The translations under genes were made by a program, and so were the position numbers. Below are positions 1-10,035 of a stretch of DNA of 64,000 nucleotides, piece after piece. Below the pieces are notes generated by a model, which made no database searches, was not told where the DNA came from, and saw only the letters and a list, made by a program, of their open reading frames with translations. Numbering within the stretch: position 1 is the first letter of the stretch; each line of letters opens with the position of its first letter. The DNA comes from Akebia trifoliata. Its lineage: Eukaryota; Streptophyta; Magnoliopsida; Ranunculales; Lardizabalaceae. The stretch lies in contig CM030719.1 of the NCBI GenBank assembly GCA_017979445.1, positions 23,737,996 through 23,801,995 of the forward strand. The letters are read 5' to 3'.

Positions 1-145
1 TATTTGGTACCGGATATCTTATAGATTGCAATACTTTGTTAAGGGGTTTATAGTTTATTACGAGTCTAGGAGCTCCTCTTTCTAATTCTGCTGCATTTTC
101 AACATAAAAGGCAGCACAACTCTATGGTGATTTGGATTGTCTAAC
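1..145 (-). pseudogene. Endogenous caulimovirid reverse transcriptase fragment, cut by the window edge
   Basis: On the minus strand this encodes the start of the reverse transcriptase fingers, including a VINYKPLNK-type stretch followed by RYPIPNK. It is nearly identical to the minus-strand segment at about 2120-2268 in the same locus, differing at only a few positions. At about 145 the match stops and plus-strand viral sequence begins. It is a broken piece and encodes nothing complete. The near identity shows that the same viral sequence was put down twice here. Confidence 0.8.
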
Positions 146-1872
146 AAATAGTACCACAGATAGTAAAATATATAAATAGTACCAAATGTTGCCTATCAAA
201 GCCAGACAAAAGGATTAACAACTTTGTTTCTAACAAATTTTAGAAACACGGTAATAACACCAAAACAGATACAATGGGACAGTATAGATCTAAACAGTTT
301 TTGGAAAATCGAAGAAGCACAAGAGCCAACCCCTAAAGAAGAAGACCAAATAGAAAGCATAACAGAACACCCTGATGGATCTATAGAAATAAACTTTGAA
401 AATATTTGTCAAAAGAACTATATGATTTCTAGACCATCTACCAGCTCTTCACGCAAATCTTTTGATCAGGTTACAAATAAAACATATAATACCGTTCCTA
501 CTCATATCTCATACCCAATATATACCAAACAAAAAGAACCTGTAGAACCTGATTACAACCCAACAGAATCAGATTTTGGAAGTCCTCCCAGACAAATAAA
601 TACGATAACTATAAAGGACAATTTCATAATAAATAAAGAGTTATTAAAAGACCAAATAATAAAAGATCCTCTGAGCAAATGGTTTTTTAGAAACTTTTCA
701 AAAATCAGAATAAAAAATAATTAAAGAGAAATGGTTTGAAGAAATGCATAATAAACAAACTCATATTCCCCTATTTTTATGGCTAAAAACTCAAAATAAT
801 AAACTTTCTATAAACATGATAAAACAAAAGATACAAACTTGGGAAACCTTAAAAAACGAAAAAATAGAATCAATGTTTCCTCCATTCAGATCTATAAAGA
901 TTATGGGATCTATTGCGACCCCCCTAAAATCGGAAGCTCAATTTCAAAAAGAAAATCAAAGTACTCAAAAAGACTTATCTCACATAATAGAACAAAATAA
1001 TTATACAAATACCTATCTTAATCAATTGGGCCAATACTTCGAAATAATAATAATAATAAGCGATAATAGAAAACTAAGACCAATACTTTTAGGACAAACA
1101 TCAAAAATATTAAACAAAAACCCAGAAAAGTCTACAAAAATAAAAAATCCATTTCACCTGCAAGAGGGCTTGACACCAATTGACACTTCTGCCTCCTTTA
1201 TTGATGAAATAACAAAAAGAATCCAAGGAAATTTAAAAATAAATGTTCTAACAGAAAATAAAAATAATATTTCAGAAACTCCTTCACAAAATGGTGATAA
1301 TTCTTCAGAATCTGAGTCACCACAATTTAGCAACGAGAATGAAGAACCCATTCAAATAAATAAATTAAAGAGATACAAAAATCCTAGAACTTCCTATTCC
1401 AGACCAACTTATTATAATAAAAACAAAAATTATTATAGGAGGCCAACACCTGTTGATCTCCAATTTGAAGAAAAAATAAACCCTACAAAACATTATAATG
1501 GAAATGAAATATACGAATGGAACATAGATGGTCAAACAGATTATCAGATAATGAACACTATATCACAAATGATCGTTTTTGGAAATGCTTGCCACAGATA
1601 CAACTTATCTGTGGAACATATGACTCTTGCTGTTGCAGGAGGATTTACAGGCCAGCTGTATGGATGGTGGCATAATATGTTAAGTCAATCTGAACGAGAT
1701 GAAATAATAAAACATGTAAAACTCAATGAAAATGGAGAGTCAGAATTAGATGACAAAGGAAAACCACGACCTGATGGATTTTTAACCCTAATATCTACCA
1801 TATTTTTACATTTTAATGGTAGAATAGACGAAATGGGCCAAAAGGATAGAGAAATATTAATGAGTCTAAAAT
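146..1872 (+). pseudogene. Endogenous caulimovirid: movement-protein C-terminus and coat-protein region
   Basis: Two open stretches (224-724 and 744-1889) form one viral region interrupted by a stop and frame change near 722-745. The first holds the movement-protein tail, with a W-x-S/N motif block alignable to the tail in the second virus copy at 9174-9360, then a polar linker rich in S, T and N. The second holds the coat-protein region: a basic, asparagine-rich segment, then a conserved core at about 1480-1860 that includes IYEWNIDG, GNACHRY and GGFTGQLYGWWHN. The coat protein packages viral DNA. Homology to florendoviruses/petuviruses is my inference from motif order. The coat frame ends by running into inverted reverse transcriptase sequence at about 1872, so its C-terminus with the CCHC finger is missing. 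Confidence 0.75.
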
Positions 1873-3210
1873 GCATCATCCTCATATAGACTAATATGAA
1901 TCTTGAATATTTTGCAAATATATCGTTCATCATATTTTGAAATTCGCTGGGAGCGTTTTTTAACCCAAAGGGCATGACATTCCATTCATAATGTCCAAAA
2001 GGAACAGTGAATGCCGTTTTGTATCTATCTTCATTTTTTATTTGTATTTGCCAGAATCCTGATTTCAAGTCAAATTTTGAAAAGATATTTGCTTCTATTA
2101 AGCGGTCAATAAGATCTTGTTTATTTGGTATCGGATATCTTATAAATTGCAATACTTTGTTAAGGGGTTTATAGTTTATTACGAGTATAGGAGCTCCTCT
2201 TTCTAATTCTGCTGCATTTTCAACATAAAAGGTAGCACAACTCAATTGTGATTTGGATTGTCTAATTAACCTTTTGTCAAGCAGATCTTGTATTTCTTTT
2301 TTACATAATTCTAAAAATCGATGATTCATTTGAATAGGTCTAGCTTTTGTGGGAATTTCTTTTTCTTTGAAATCCGAGACATATGGTAAGTTTACTTGAT
2401 GGGTTTTTCTGTGCCAAAAGGCATTGGGTATCTCAGAGCAAAATTTTTTTATTAGAGTTTGTTCAAAATGTTTTATTTTGTTTTGTAATTTATTGTTAGA
2501 GACATCTTGTTTTATCTTTTGAAATTCATTTTCTTGATTTACTAAATTAAGCTATTTTTCTTTAGATTTAATTAGGTTCATTAATACGTCAACTTGTCCG
2601 TATGTAGGGGGTGTTATAAAGTCAAAGAGTAATTCTGTATTTTCTATTTTGCAAAGGATTCCTTCTTGGGTCATTATAAATGGCTGTATTTGATTTAAAA
2701 AGGGATTTCCTAGTATAGCTTCTTGTTGTAGATTTGGAACTATTAAAAAAGGGACTGGGATACACGTTTTATTTTTACAAATATAAGAATCTGTGATTTT
2801 ATATTTAATATTCATTTATTTTCCATTAGCGGTAATTAAAAAAGTGTTGGTGGGTTCGCAAAAGGATATAGGAATTATTCCTTCTTGTAGGCAATTCAGG
2901 TCTGCACCTGAGTCTATTAAAGCTACGAACTTTTTGGAAAATTTTTTATTTTTTATTGTTATGACAGTATACCACTTCTGATATTTGTAATGGGTAATTG
3001 TGTTGAGGAAATCATTTGTTTGTATTTCTATGTCTAATATTTCAGTGTCAAATAATTTTTCAGGTTCTATTTGAATGTTGTTTGAGGATACCTGTAATTC
3101 AGATATTTGTTCTTTTAAGAAGCTAATTTCTTCTTTTAATTGATTAATTTAATGTTGTAAGTCAGATAATGTAATATTAGAAGTATATTCTTTTTTAGGT
3201 TCGAGGCTTC
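1873..3210 (-). pseudogene. Endogenous caulimovirid: protease and reverse transcriptase block, inverted
   Basis: Read on the minus strand from 3210 to 1873 this holds a coiled-coil spacer (about 3190-2990), an aspartic protease region with the active-site triplet in a DSGADLNC context (about 2930-2880), the protease C-terminal half with an ILGNPFLNQIQPF stretch (2815-2552), and the reverse transcriptase fingers and palm (2329-1880) with DLKSGFWQI and MPFGLKNAPSEFQ. Stops fall between these blocks. The block stops in the catalytic YxDD region: the frame is shifted there and the sequence joins the oppositely oriented coat fragment at about 1872. The result is a head-to-head inactive arrangement. 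Family assignment is secure; the genus is inferred. Confidence 0.8.
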
Positions 3211-3329
3211 CTAGTCAGGTTGTAAAACTCGTAAATTGTGATTTTGTTTTCGTTTTCGAGAAGTAAATCCTTGACCAGCCACTAAAAAATAAAGAATTTA
3301 AACCCTTTGATCAGAATAGATAATGGAAA

Positions 3330-4043
3330 TAATTTTGAAACCTTTTGAAGTAAATCACATACTGGGACTATCAAAATGCTTGGGAATATGTCCTACTCAT
3401 TCAAAATACAAAAGGGTCTCATTCTTGGTTCATTCAATTCTGCCAAAATTTCAATAAACAAATCCCTTATTAGTTCTTTACCCAGTGGTGGCAAATTTAT
3501 GGCTCAACCTCCGAAATTCTTCCCTTTGAGCAAGTTACCCTCTTTGAAGAATTTATCAACAATAATAAATTCAAAATTGAAGACTTAAATTATCAAAATA
3601 TGCTGTTCTTTGCCCACACTAAATATCCATGGATTCTTAGATGGAACCATTCAAAGGAAATCCTAGATAGTTTTCCCACATTCTTCAAAAATACCTACGT
3701 AAAATGGTGGGATAAATTTGATCAAACTAAAGTTGCTGAATCTTCTTCCGCGAAGAATTCACCTTTAAGGATTTCTCCATCAAATTTTCCAAATCTACCA
3801 AAATCATCCAAAACTTATGCTAAGGTTGCTGCTTCGCCTACGGTAACTCCAACAACATCCCCAGCAAAAGTCTCTGCTCAAGATTTCTTGACAGCCATTG
3901 AACAAATGCAAAAGATCTCCAAAGAACTCAAAAGCCTCAAAGATACAATGTCCAGCCGTGGATCTATTACTGCCAAATCCTCTTCTTCAAATAGTCCCTT
4001 TGAAAACGACGATGACGAAGACGCTGAGCAGTTTTCATTTTAA
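3330..4043 (+). pseudogene. Endogenous caulimovirid second ORF (unknown function), decayed
   Basis: A plus-strand frame with a few stops encodes a tryptophan-rich protein: a YWDYQ-AW start at about 3360, a WW pair near 3490, and a VKWWDKFD motif near 3700. A low-complexity tail rich in S, P, T and K follows and ends in an acidic stretch at 4043. The same motif order (YW.YQ.AW, WW, VKWW) occurs at 12510-12890 in the other virus copy, directly downstream of RNase H. That identifies it as the ORF that follows the polyprotein in florendovirus-like genomes. Its function is not known to me. The last 147 codons (3600-4043) are open without a break. Confidence 0.6.
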
Positions 4044-4180
4044 ATACGTACAAAAGTCAAAATGTATAATACAGGTACATTACGTGAAGAACAGGTACCT
4101 CCAGCAAAAGAAGAAGTCAACAAGTCAAAAGCAGAAGTAATAATTGTAACTACTATAGTGGTCGTGTCAATATTCTCTAA
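4044..4180 (+). other. Viral intergenic sequence, no gene
   Basis: This lies between the end of the tryptophan-rich viral ORF and the duplicated block. Short overlapping frames exist but are rich in lysine and valine without motifs. It is best read as the start of the viral intergenic/promoter region. Confidence 0.5.
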
Positions 4181-4380
4181 TTATGATATGTCGGTGTGCA
4201 TGCTTAGGTCCTTTGTCTGTATAGTGATATGTTGCGCATGCACTTAAAAGTCCTTTGTCTGTATATGGTCAGTGCTCTCTTTATGATATGTCGGTGCGCA
4301 TGCTTAGGTCCTTTGTCTGTATAGTGATATGTTGCGCATGCACTTAAAAGTCCTTTGTCTGTATATGGTCAGTGCTCTCT
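4181..4380 (+). repeat. Two-copy 100-bp tandem repeat in the viral promoter region
   Basis: Unit 1 is 4181-4280 and unit 2 is 4281-4380. The only difference I see is one T/C change in the TCGGTG(T/C)GCATGC segment. Each unit holds two smaller GCATGC...GTCCTTTGTCTGTATA half-repeats. The pair ends 88 bp upstream of the TATA box at 4469, where caulimovirid promoters carry their enhancers, so an enhancer role is plausible but inferred. Confidence 0.9.
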
Positions 4381-4468
4381 TTATCTTTAACTATGCTGTC
4401 TGTGGAGTGAGTGCGTCTGTCAATAATTCGGCTCAAATCTTATCTCTTTTGGGGGATTCAAAAGGGGT

Positions 4469-4477
4469 CTATATAAG
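4469..4477 (+). promoter_or_regulatory. TATA box of the viral pregenomic RNA promoter (copy 1)
   Basis: CTATATAAG lies 331 bp upstream of the primer-binding site and just downstream of the 100-bp duplicated block. This is the arrangement of caulimovirid pregenomic promoters. Transcription would start near 4500. Whether it is active in the plant is unknown. Confidence 0.7.
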
Positions 4478-4582
4478 GAGAACCTCTCCTTCTTCTAAAT
4501 CAAGTTGGAAACAAATCCCAGACCCATCATCATTTCTGATTATCTTTCGACCAACCTCCTATCAACCAATATCCAACCAATC

Positions 4583-4690
4583 TCCGACCAACAAATCTCT
4601 CCGACTTCTCAGACCAATCCCCGACCAACCTCCGACCAACAAATCTCTCCGACTTCTCCGACCAACCTCCGACCAACAAATTTCATTTCC
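4583..4690 (+). repeat. CCGACCAAC-rich short tandem repeats in the viral leader
   Basis: A segment of about 28 bp beginning TCCGACCAACAAATCTCTCC occurs at 4583 and again at 4631 (period 48), with a third partial copy at 4667. The repeats lie between the TATA box and the primer-binding site, that is, in the predicted RNA leader. Confidence 0.8.
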
Positions 4691-4799
4691 GACCAATTCA
4701 ACCATCATCCTCAAACCTCAAAAAGATCCTCAAAGTTAAACCATCTTCCTCAAATCTCAAAAGATCTTCCTCAAATCTCTCAAAAGATCTTCCTCAAAG

Positions 4800-4813
4800 T
4801 GGTATCAGAGCCA
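4800..4813 (+). other. tRNA-Met primer-binding site (viral copy 1)
   Basis: TGGTATCAGAGCCA is complementary to the 3' end of plant initiator tRNA-Met and marks position 1 of caulimovirid genomes. Here it follows the leader. Viral sequence fades out by about 4860, so the 5' part of the polyprotein that should follow is absent. Confidence 0.9.
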
Positions 4814-4859
4814 AGTTCAGTCAGTCAGTCAGTCTCAAAGTCTTTGTAATATTCAAACG

Positions 4860-5583
4860 AGGTAATATTTATATATTTTATTGTGTCTTATTTCATATTA
4901 TACTTTTGTTGTCTTATTTCAGTGTAATATCGTCTGATTTCAAAAAAATTCATATTTCTATATGTTAAAATAATATATATGTTATATGAATGTTTTAATA
5001 ATACTCAAATTCCATTTTTTCGTTACATATACTTAATTTGTAATATTTATAATCAATTTAAGATATTCAAATATTAAGTTTGATTTTTATGCCTTATGAA
5101 TCTAATTTTTTTTAATGTTCTTTATTAATTAAATTTACGTACTGATTACATAAATATTTTAAAAAAATCTCTTTAAATAAAAAAAATTAATATTTGAATT
5201 GAAAATAGAGAAATTACAAAATTTTTAAATTAGTTTAATTTTATGAATCTAAATTTTTTAATGTTCTTTATTAATTAAACTTATGTATTGATTACATAAA
5301 CATTTTTAAAAAGTCTCTTTAAATAATAAAAAATTACCATTTGAATTAAGAATAGAGAGATTATGAAATTTACAAGTTAGTTTTATTTTAAATTAATGGA
5401 TGTGTGTTAGGATTTTGATGAAATCTTTTAATTATTTTTAATAATTACTATTGAAAATTGACTAAAAATTAAAAATGATATATTGGAATCATTTGTTATG
5501 ATTTTTTATTCTTTTCTTTTTATATAATAACTATAATAAAATTATATGGTTCAATTATCGTAAGGTCTTATTTATTTTTAAAT
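4860..5583. repeat. AT-rich DNA with a 147-bp tandem duplication
   Basis: No gene is seen. A unit beginning TTATGAATCTAA at 5094 recurs at 5241 and runs to about 5387 (period 147). The copies differ by scattered substitutions and small indels, so the duplication is old. The rest is AT-rich sequence without coding signal. Confidence 0.75.
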
Positions 5584-5700
5584 CACTATACGAAAATTGT
5601 TATTTAGGAACAACAAATTAAAACGATAATTGGACGTTTTTGAATAAATATGATATTAAATTATTTTAATATCAAAAAATCGTTTCTAAATAGCTATTTT
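5584..5700 (+). mobile_element. Possible left end of a CACTA-type transposon
   Basis: The sequence CACTATACGAAAATTG starts at 5584 and is followed by GATA/CGTTT motifs. It loosely resembles the reverse complement of the much clearer terminus at 20743. Inner arms differ and the flanking triplets (AAT versus TAT) do not match exactly, so pairing of the two ends is weak. Confidence 0.3.
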
Positions 5701-5904
5701 ACATGAACTTTGAGAGGAAAGATTTAAGTCTTATGTTGTAAATGGGAAGAATGAAAGCTCGACAACCATGTGTAGATTTCTGCAACTCCTCTTCTTTTTC
5801 TTCTCTCACTCGAAACCCTAACTCTATTTCAACCGTACCTATTCTACTTGGGGATAGGCTATGCTCTAGATCTCAAATATAATTTATTTCAATCTCTAAT
5901 CTCA
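5701..5904 (+). other. Gene 5'-leader-like exon fragment with telo-box
   Basis: A pyrimidine-rich stretch (CTCCTCTTCTTTTTCTTCTC) is followed by a telo-box (AAACCCTAA, 5813-5821) and ends in a splice donor at CTCAG|GTAATT near 5904. This is the look of a plant housekeeping-gene 5' UTR exon. No matching coding exon was recognised next to it. It may be a captured leader. Confidence 0.35.
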
Positions 5905-6596
5905 GGTAATTTTTTCTATCTTGATCTTCTCTTTATTTTTGTTTATATTTTGTTAAGAGAGCCATCGATTTCAAGTCTTTTTTCTCCCTTTATCTTCATA
6001 TCTATATTTGAATTCTTAGATTTTGTTGATTTTTTTCTTGAATTTCGTAACTCAGCGATTCTTTGGATGAGAAACAATTTATAATCTTCGACAAAAGAGT
6101 GAAGAAAGGTTTCTTATCATCAAACCCTAAAAATCGAAGGTTGTTCGCCTATCATCTCTATTTGTCACTGATTCTGGATCTATGTATGTCTTCAATCACT
6201 AACTCTATCCCATTAATGGTGTCTGCAAGTTCGTCTTTCAATCTATGAAATTTGTCATTTTGTTTTTTTTTTCCTACCCACTGAAGGTAAATTGCTTTTG
6301 AAAAAAAAAATCTTGAATGAACTTGTTTTTCTTGAACCATTTATATTTCAATGCATTTTATTTTTTATTCTCTGTTATAGATTGGCATGATATCATTATA
6401 GCTCATCTAATTGTTTCCAACTACTAAAGAAATTATTTTTTCTTACAATAACACATTTGGTTACATTTATTATTCTAAATTCTGAACTTGATATTGCTTA
6501 TTTGTTTATATATTTTGCAAATACAAGAATTAACTCTAGATGTTTGAAATGATGAACTTAAAATCAAGAGTAGATATGGTTGAATACAATAAGAAT
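5905..6596. other. No recognised gene
   Basis: T-rich, intron-like sequence follows the leader-like exon. Two short frames (5848-6084 and 6063-6248) lack motifs and have composition typical of T-rich introns. Confidence 0.5.
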
Positions 6597-6836
6597 TGGG
6601 TGTCGATTTTTCACCTTCGACAAGTCTCTGCAGACACTAGGGTTGCCTATATTGGATCCAAATTATAGCAAGACATAACTCTTCCATTCCACAGAACAAT
6701 TTGTCTACATTTTTTAAATAACCATGCTCCATTAGTTTATATGATAAAAGATAACAATGGGGGTAAAAATGTTGCTTTGTTGACATTTGCATCACAATAC
6801 ATACCAGAGAAGTTTAATACAGTTTATTGGAAATAA
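6597..6836 (+). pseudogene. Unrecognised gene fragment
   Basis: One plus-strand frame runs about 80 codons with a single internal stop. It reads like a real globular protein, with blocks such as RVAYIGSKL, LPFHRTICLHFLNNHAPL and VALLTFASQYIPEKFNTVYW. I do not recognise the family. The flanks are AT-rich and non-coding. It looks like an exon or processed fragment of a host gene carried into repeat DNA, now broken by the stop. Confidence 0.4.
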
Positions 6837-7316
6837 CTCGAATTTCAATAATTTAAGTAGTGTATTCACTTCAATTTTTGAAAAATCTGTAACTGGTTAT
6901 TCTTTGTAATGTATTTGAACTTTTTTGAATCATAAAGACCATTTCAAGTACCATAGACATATTTGCTTTCAATGTTTGTTATAGTTAAAAGTTTATTGGG
7001 CATTATGGTGTGCTTATTGGAATGTAACATAAGCTTCAAATCATAATATACGATCTGATATATTAAGCAATAAGGCTTGGGTCGTGTTTGATACAAGTTT
7101 TTATTTTTCAATGTTTTTTTATGTTATATATTGGGTATTTCTTGACATGGTCCCTCTACTGTCGATTGTGAGTATGCAACAAATATTTTTTTCTCCAAGT
7201 TACATGTAAATGCAAATGACATATGGTCTAAACAATATTTACTAATCAAGGATTACTGACGGATGTCAACCTTATCTAAAAAGATAAACATTTGATGAAT
7301 AAAAATAATGTCCTTC

Positions 7317-7352
7317 CACTACAATAAACCCAGGAGCTCTGTCAAAACCATC
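7317..7352 (+). pseudogene. Viral movement-protein segment left of the solo LTR (copy 2)
   Basis: The short stretch ending CAAAACCATC joins in frame with the sequence resuming at 9174 once the LTR and one copy of the CCATC duplication are disregarded. It therefore belongs to the same movement-protein fragment. How far viral sequence extends to the left is unclear. Confidence 0.55.
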
Positions 7353-9168
7353 TGTGGACACGGGATTTTCAATGTTTTAAAAACATCCCTCCACTTTGGG
7401 GTGTTTTGGAGTCGTCACCATTCAAATTGGTAAAATGGTGTGAATGGTCACCCGACGTCACATTTTTCAAAAAATCATACATTTTGTATGTTTGATGACT
7501 CTCGTTGGATAATGCACGTGGTCCAACCTTTGATTCAAGGTAAGGGAGTCCATTTATGGAGTAGGGAAGGTGTTAGGCACCCTACTCCACCCACACAATG
7601 TGGTAACCTCGGATTCAATTTTCTTAAAATAAAAATAAAATAAAATCGAAGAAAAATTCGATGTGTGCCCTTAAGTGTGAGGGACTTTCAATATTGGTTT
7701 CAATCATTAAAGGCACCCTTATGAAGAAGGGCCCTTTGGTAATTTAACCCATGGTAGTGTGTGTAAATGTGTATGAAAGGGGAGAGTTGAAGAAGGGGTT
7801 AGAGGGGATGGTCCTTTTTCAAACCCACCTTGTCCTTGAGTTGATCTTCAAATATGTCTTCCTTTGAGTTGACTTGGACTTGCTTGAGGTTGTAGAAGAT
7901 TGAGTTGAGTTCAGAGTGTGGTGTTGAGAGTGGAGAGTTGATGGTTGAGAGTAGTAAGGTGAATTGAGGGAGAATTGTTGAGAGATTGATTCTTTTCTTT
8001 TGTTAGTTCTTTTGAGAGTTCTTTGTTGGATTTTTCATTAGTTATTGAGAGTTGAGAATGGAGTGATTTTTATAGAGGTTGGAAAGGTATTTAAGGGTAT
8101 AATAGGGTGAGGAATTAGAATAAAGGATAATGGCATGGGTTTGAGAGAAGAGGGGTATGAAATTTGATATGAAAATGATGGTAGTTTTGTAATGAAGGAA
8201 ATGGGTTGTGTTTTAACCCAAATAGTTTGGATCTTACCCAAATCCATTTGAATAGAGTGTTTGGTGGGGTGAGATGAGTGATGGTGGTGTAAAGGAGTTG
8301 TTTGGAGAAGGAGTGTTGAGATGGTTGAAAAGGTAAGGTGTTTGATTTGGGGGATGGGTAGTGATTGGTTTGATTTTGAGAGGATAGAAGGGATGATGAC
8401 ATGTGACAAATGGAGAGATGAAGAGATTGGTTGTGATGGTGGTTGGTTGATTAGAGAGAAGAGTATGGGGGTGATGGTGGGAGGTATGTGTTGAGGTGAT
8501 TTTGTGGGAGTGTTTTAAGGGAAAGTGATGGATGGAGGTATGGGAGATATGGGTTGTGATGTAGGTGGTTGATAGTGTTAGAGAATGGGGAATAGGTTAG
8601 AGTGTGTAGGGTATGGGTTGTGATGTTGGTTGTTGATGATGAGAAGATGGGGAGTAGGGATGGGTTGTGATGTTAGTAGTTGATGATGAGAGGATGGGGA
8701 ATATGTTAGGTTAGGGTTAGGGGGTTATGGGTTGAGTTGATTTTTGGAGGGAAGTGATGAATTGGTTGATTAGATGAGGGAGGTAGAAGGGTGTGATGAC
8801 ATGTGTCATTTTTTGTATTGAGTTGGTGATTGGTTTGATGAGATTGATAGGCTGGATTGGGTTTGGGTATTGAATTGGGCTTAGGTTATGAGTTGGGCTT
8901 AAGTTGGATTGGGTTTATAATGGATTGGGTTTTGGGATGGATTGGATTTATGATGGATTGGGTTTAGGTAGAATAGTATTGGGTTGAATTTAAGGATGTA
9001 GGAGAGTGGTGAGTTGTGTGGGTCCATGAGCCACGTGAGTGGCCTCGGACATTTATTAATGGGAAATGTATTGGGTTTTTGGGGCTTTGGGCTTTAAAGC
9101 CCATTCCGATTTTTCAATTTTTTTGGGGCATTTTGCGTCGAGGACCCGCTCAAATTTGGGTGTCTACA
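7353..9168 (+). mobile_element. Solo LTR of an Ogre/Tat-like Ty3-gypsy retrotransposon
   Basis: The unit runs from TGTGGACACGGG to GGGTGTCTACA (1816 bp), with the TG...CA ends of LTRs. It is flanked by a perfect 5-bp target duplication, CCATC (7348-7352 and 9169-9173). Internal landmarks are GGAGTCGTCACC, a GGTGTTAGGCACC block near 7570 and TGTGAGGGACTTT near 7680, which recur in order in the second LTR at 21981-23374. The 3' half is strongly G/T-biased with degenerate GGTTGTGATG-type repeats. No gag, pol or internal domain is attached, so this is the product of LTR-LTR recombination. The Ogre/Tat label rests on remembered LTR style. Confidence 0.9.
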
Positions 9169-9173
9169 CCATC

Positions 9174-9360
9174 TTTAGAAGGAGAAACTCTTTTATTACA
9201 AAGTAACATATATAAGTCAAATAAATTAGTTCCCAAAAGAATTTCTTGGAATGATGTCCAGTTACCATCAACATAGAACTTAGCAGGAGAAGGACAATCA
9301 CAAATACCAGAAAATAAGGAACCAGAATCAATAATCCAATATCTAGATGGAAATACCTAA
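9174..9360 (+). pseudogene. Endogenous caulimovirid movement-protein tail (copy 2)
   Basis: The frame resumes directly after the LTR target duplication and reads through a W-containing motif block homologous to the movement-protein tail at about 200-400. Stops are present. At about 9360 it jumps to the zinc-finger region, so the coat-protein core present in copy 1 is deleted here. Confidence 0.7.
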
Positions 9361-10030
9361 ACAATAAAAGAAAAAACCTTTTGAACGTTTAAGACAAACA
9401 GAACAAAAAAAAACACCTACGTGTTACAAGTGTGGAAAAATAGGGCATTATAAAAACCAATGTAAAGTAAAACAAAAAATAAATGAATTAGAAATAGATG
9501 AAGATTTAAAAGAACAATTGACAAACTTAATGATAAACTCTGATTACACTAGCAGCAGCCAAGAGGATAATGTAAGAGATGAAATCCAAGATTCCAGTGA
9601 ACCAGAAGAAACGAAAAAATCTCTTCAATTTTGTAATACAACCTGTAGGTGCAAATCAATAAATACTCTGACAAGAGATCAAAAAGTACTATTCGACTAT
9701 ATAGCCAAATATAAGACCCAGAATTACAAAATGGGTATTTATTACAATTAAGAGAAACAATAAAAAAGAATGAAACAAAAGAAAAAATTTTCCAAGGATA
9801 CAATCTCTAAGAAATATTTAAAAGATTTAAAACACTAGAAAATGAAGTAACAGTTAAAGATTTACAAAGAGAAGTAAATCAAATAAAAAAAGAAATCAAA
9901 ATGTTGCACATAATCAATAAAGGACAACAAGAACAAATAGATCTATTAAATTTTAATAAGCTAAAACAGAAAGAAGTAATAGAAGAGGAAGAACAAACAG
10001 AAGAAAACTTTATCCAAATAATTAACAAAA
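9361..10030 (+). pseudogene. Endogenous caulimovirid CCHC zinc finger and coiled-coil spacer (copy 2)
   Basis: A retroviral-type zinc knuckle CYKCGKIGHYKNQC lies at about 9420-9461, followed by an acidic linker and a serine-rich stretch (9518-9751). From about 9780 to 10030 a heptad-like segment rich in K, E, Q and I forms a predicted coiled coil. This is the C-terminal end of the coat protein plus the spacer before the protease. Stops interrupt it. Confidence 0.8.
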
Positions 10031-10035
10031 TCCAA

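Noticed and set aside
4062..4849. Overlapping ORFs (61, 136 and 114 codons) around the viral promoter
   Set aside because: They read through the 100-bp repeat and the CCGACCAAC repeats; repeat-driven openness without protein features.
8038..8409. Long minus-strand open frames of 95-123 codons
   Set aside because: They lie in the G/T-biased half of the solo LTR, where few stops occur by composition; no start context or motif.
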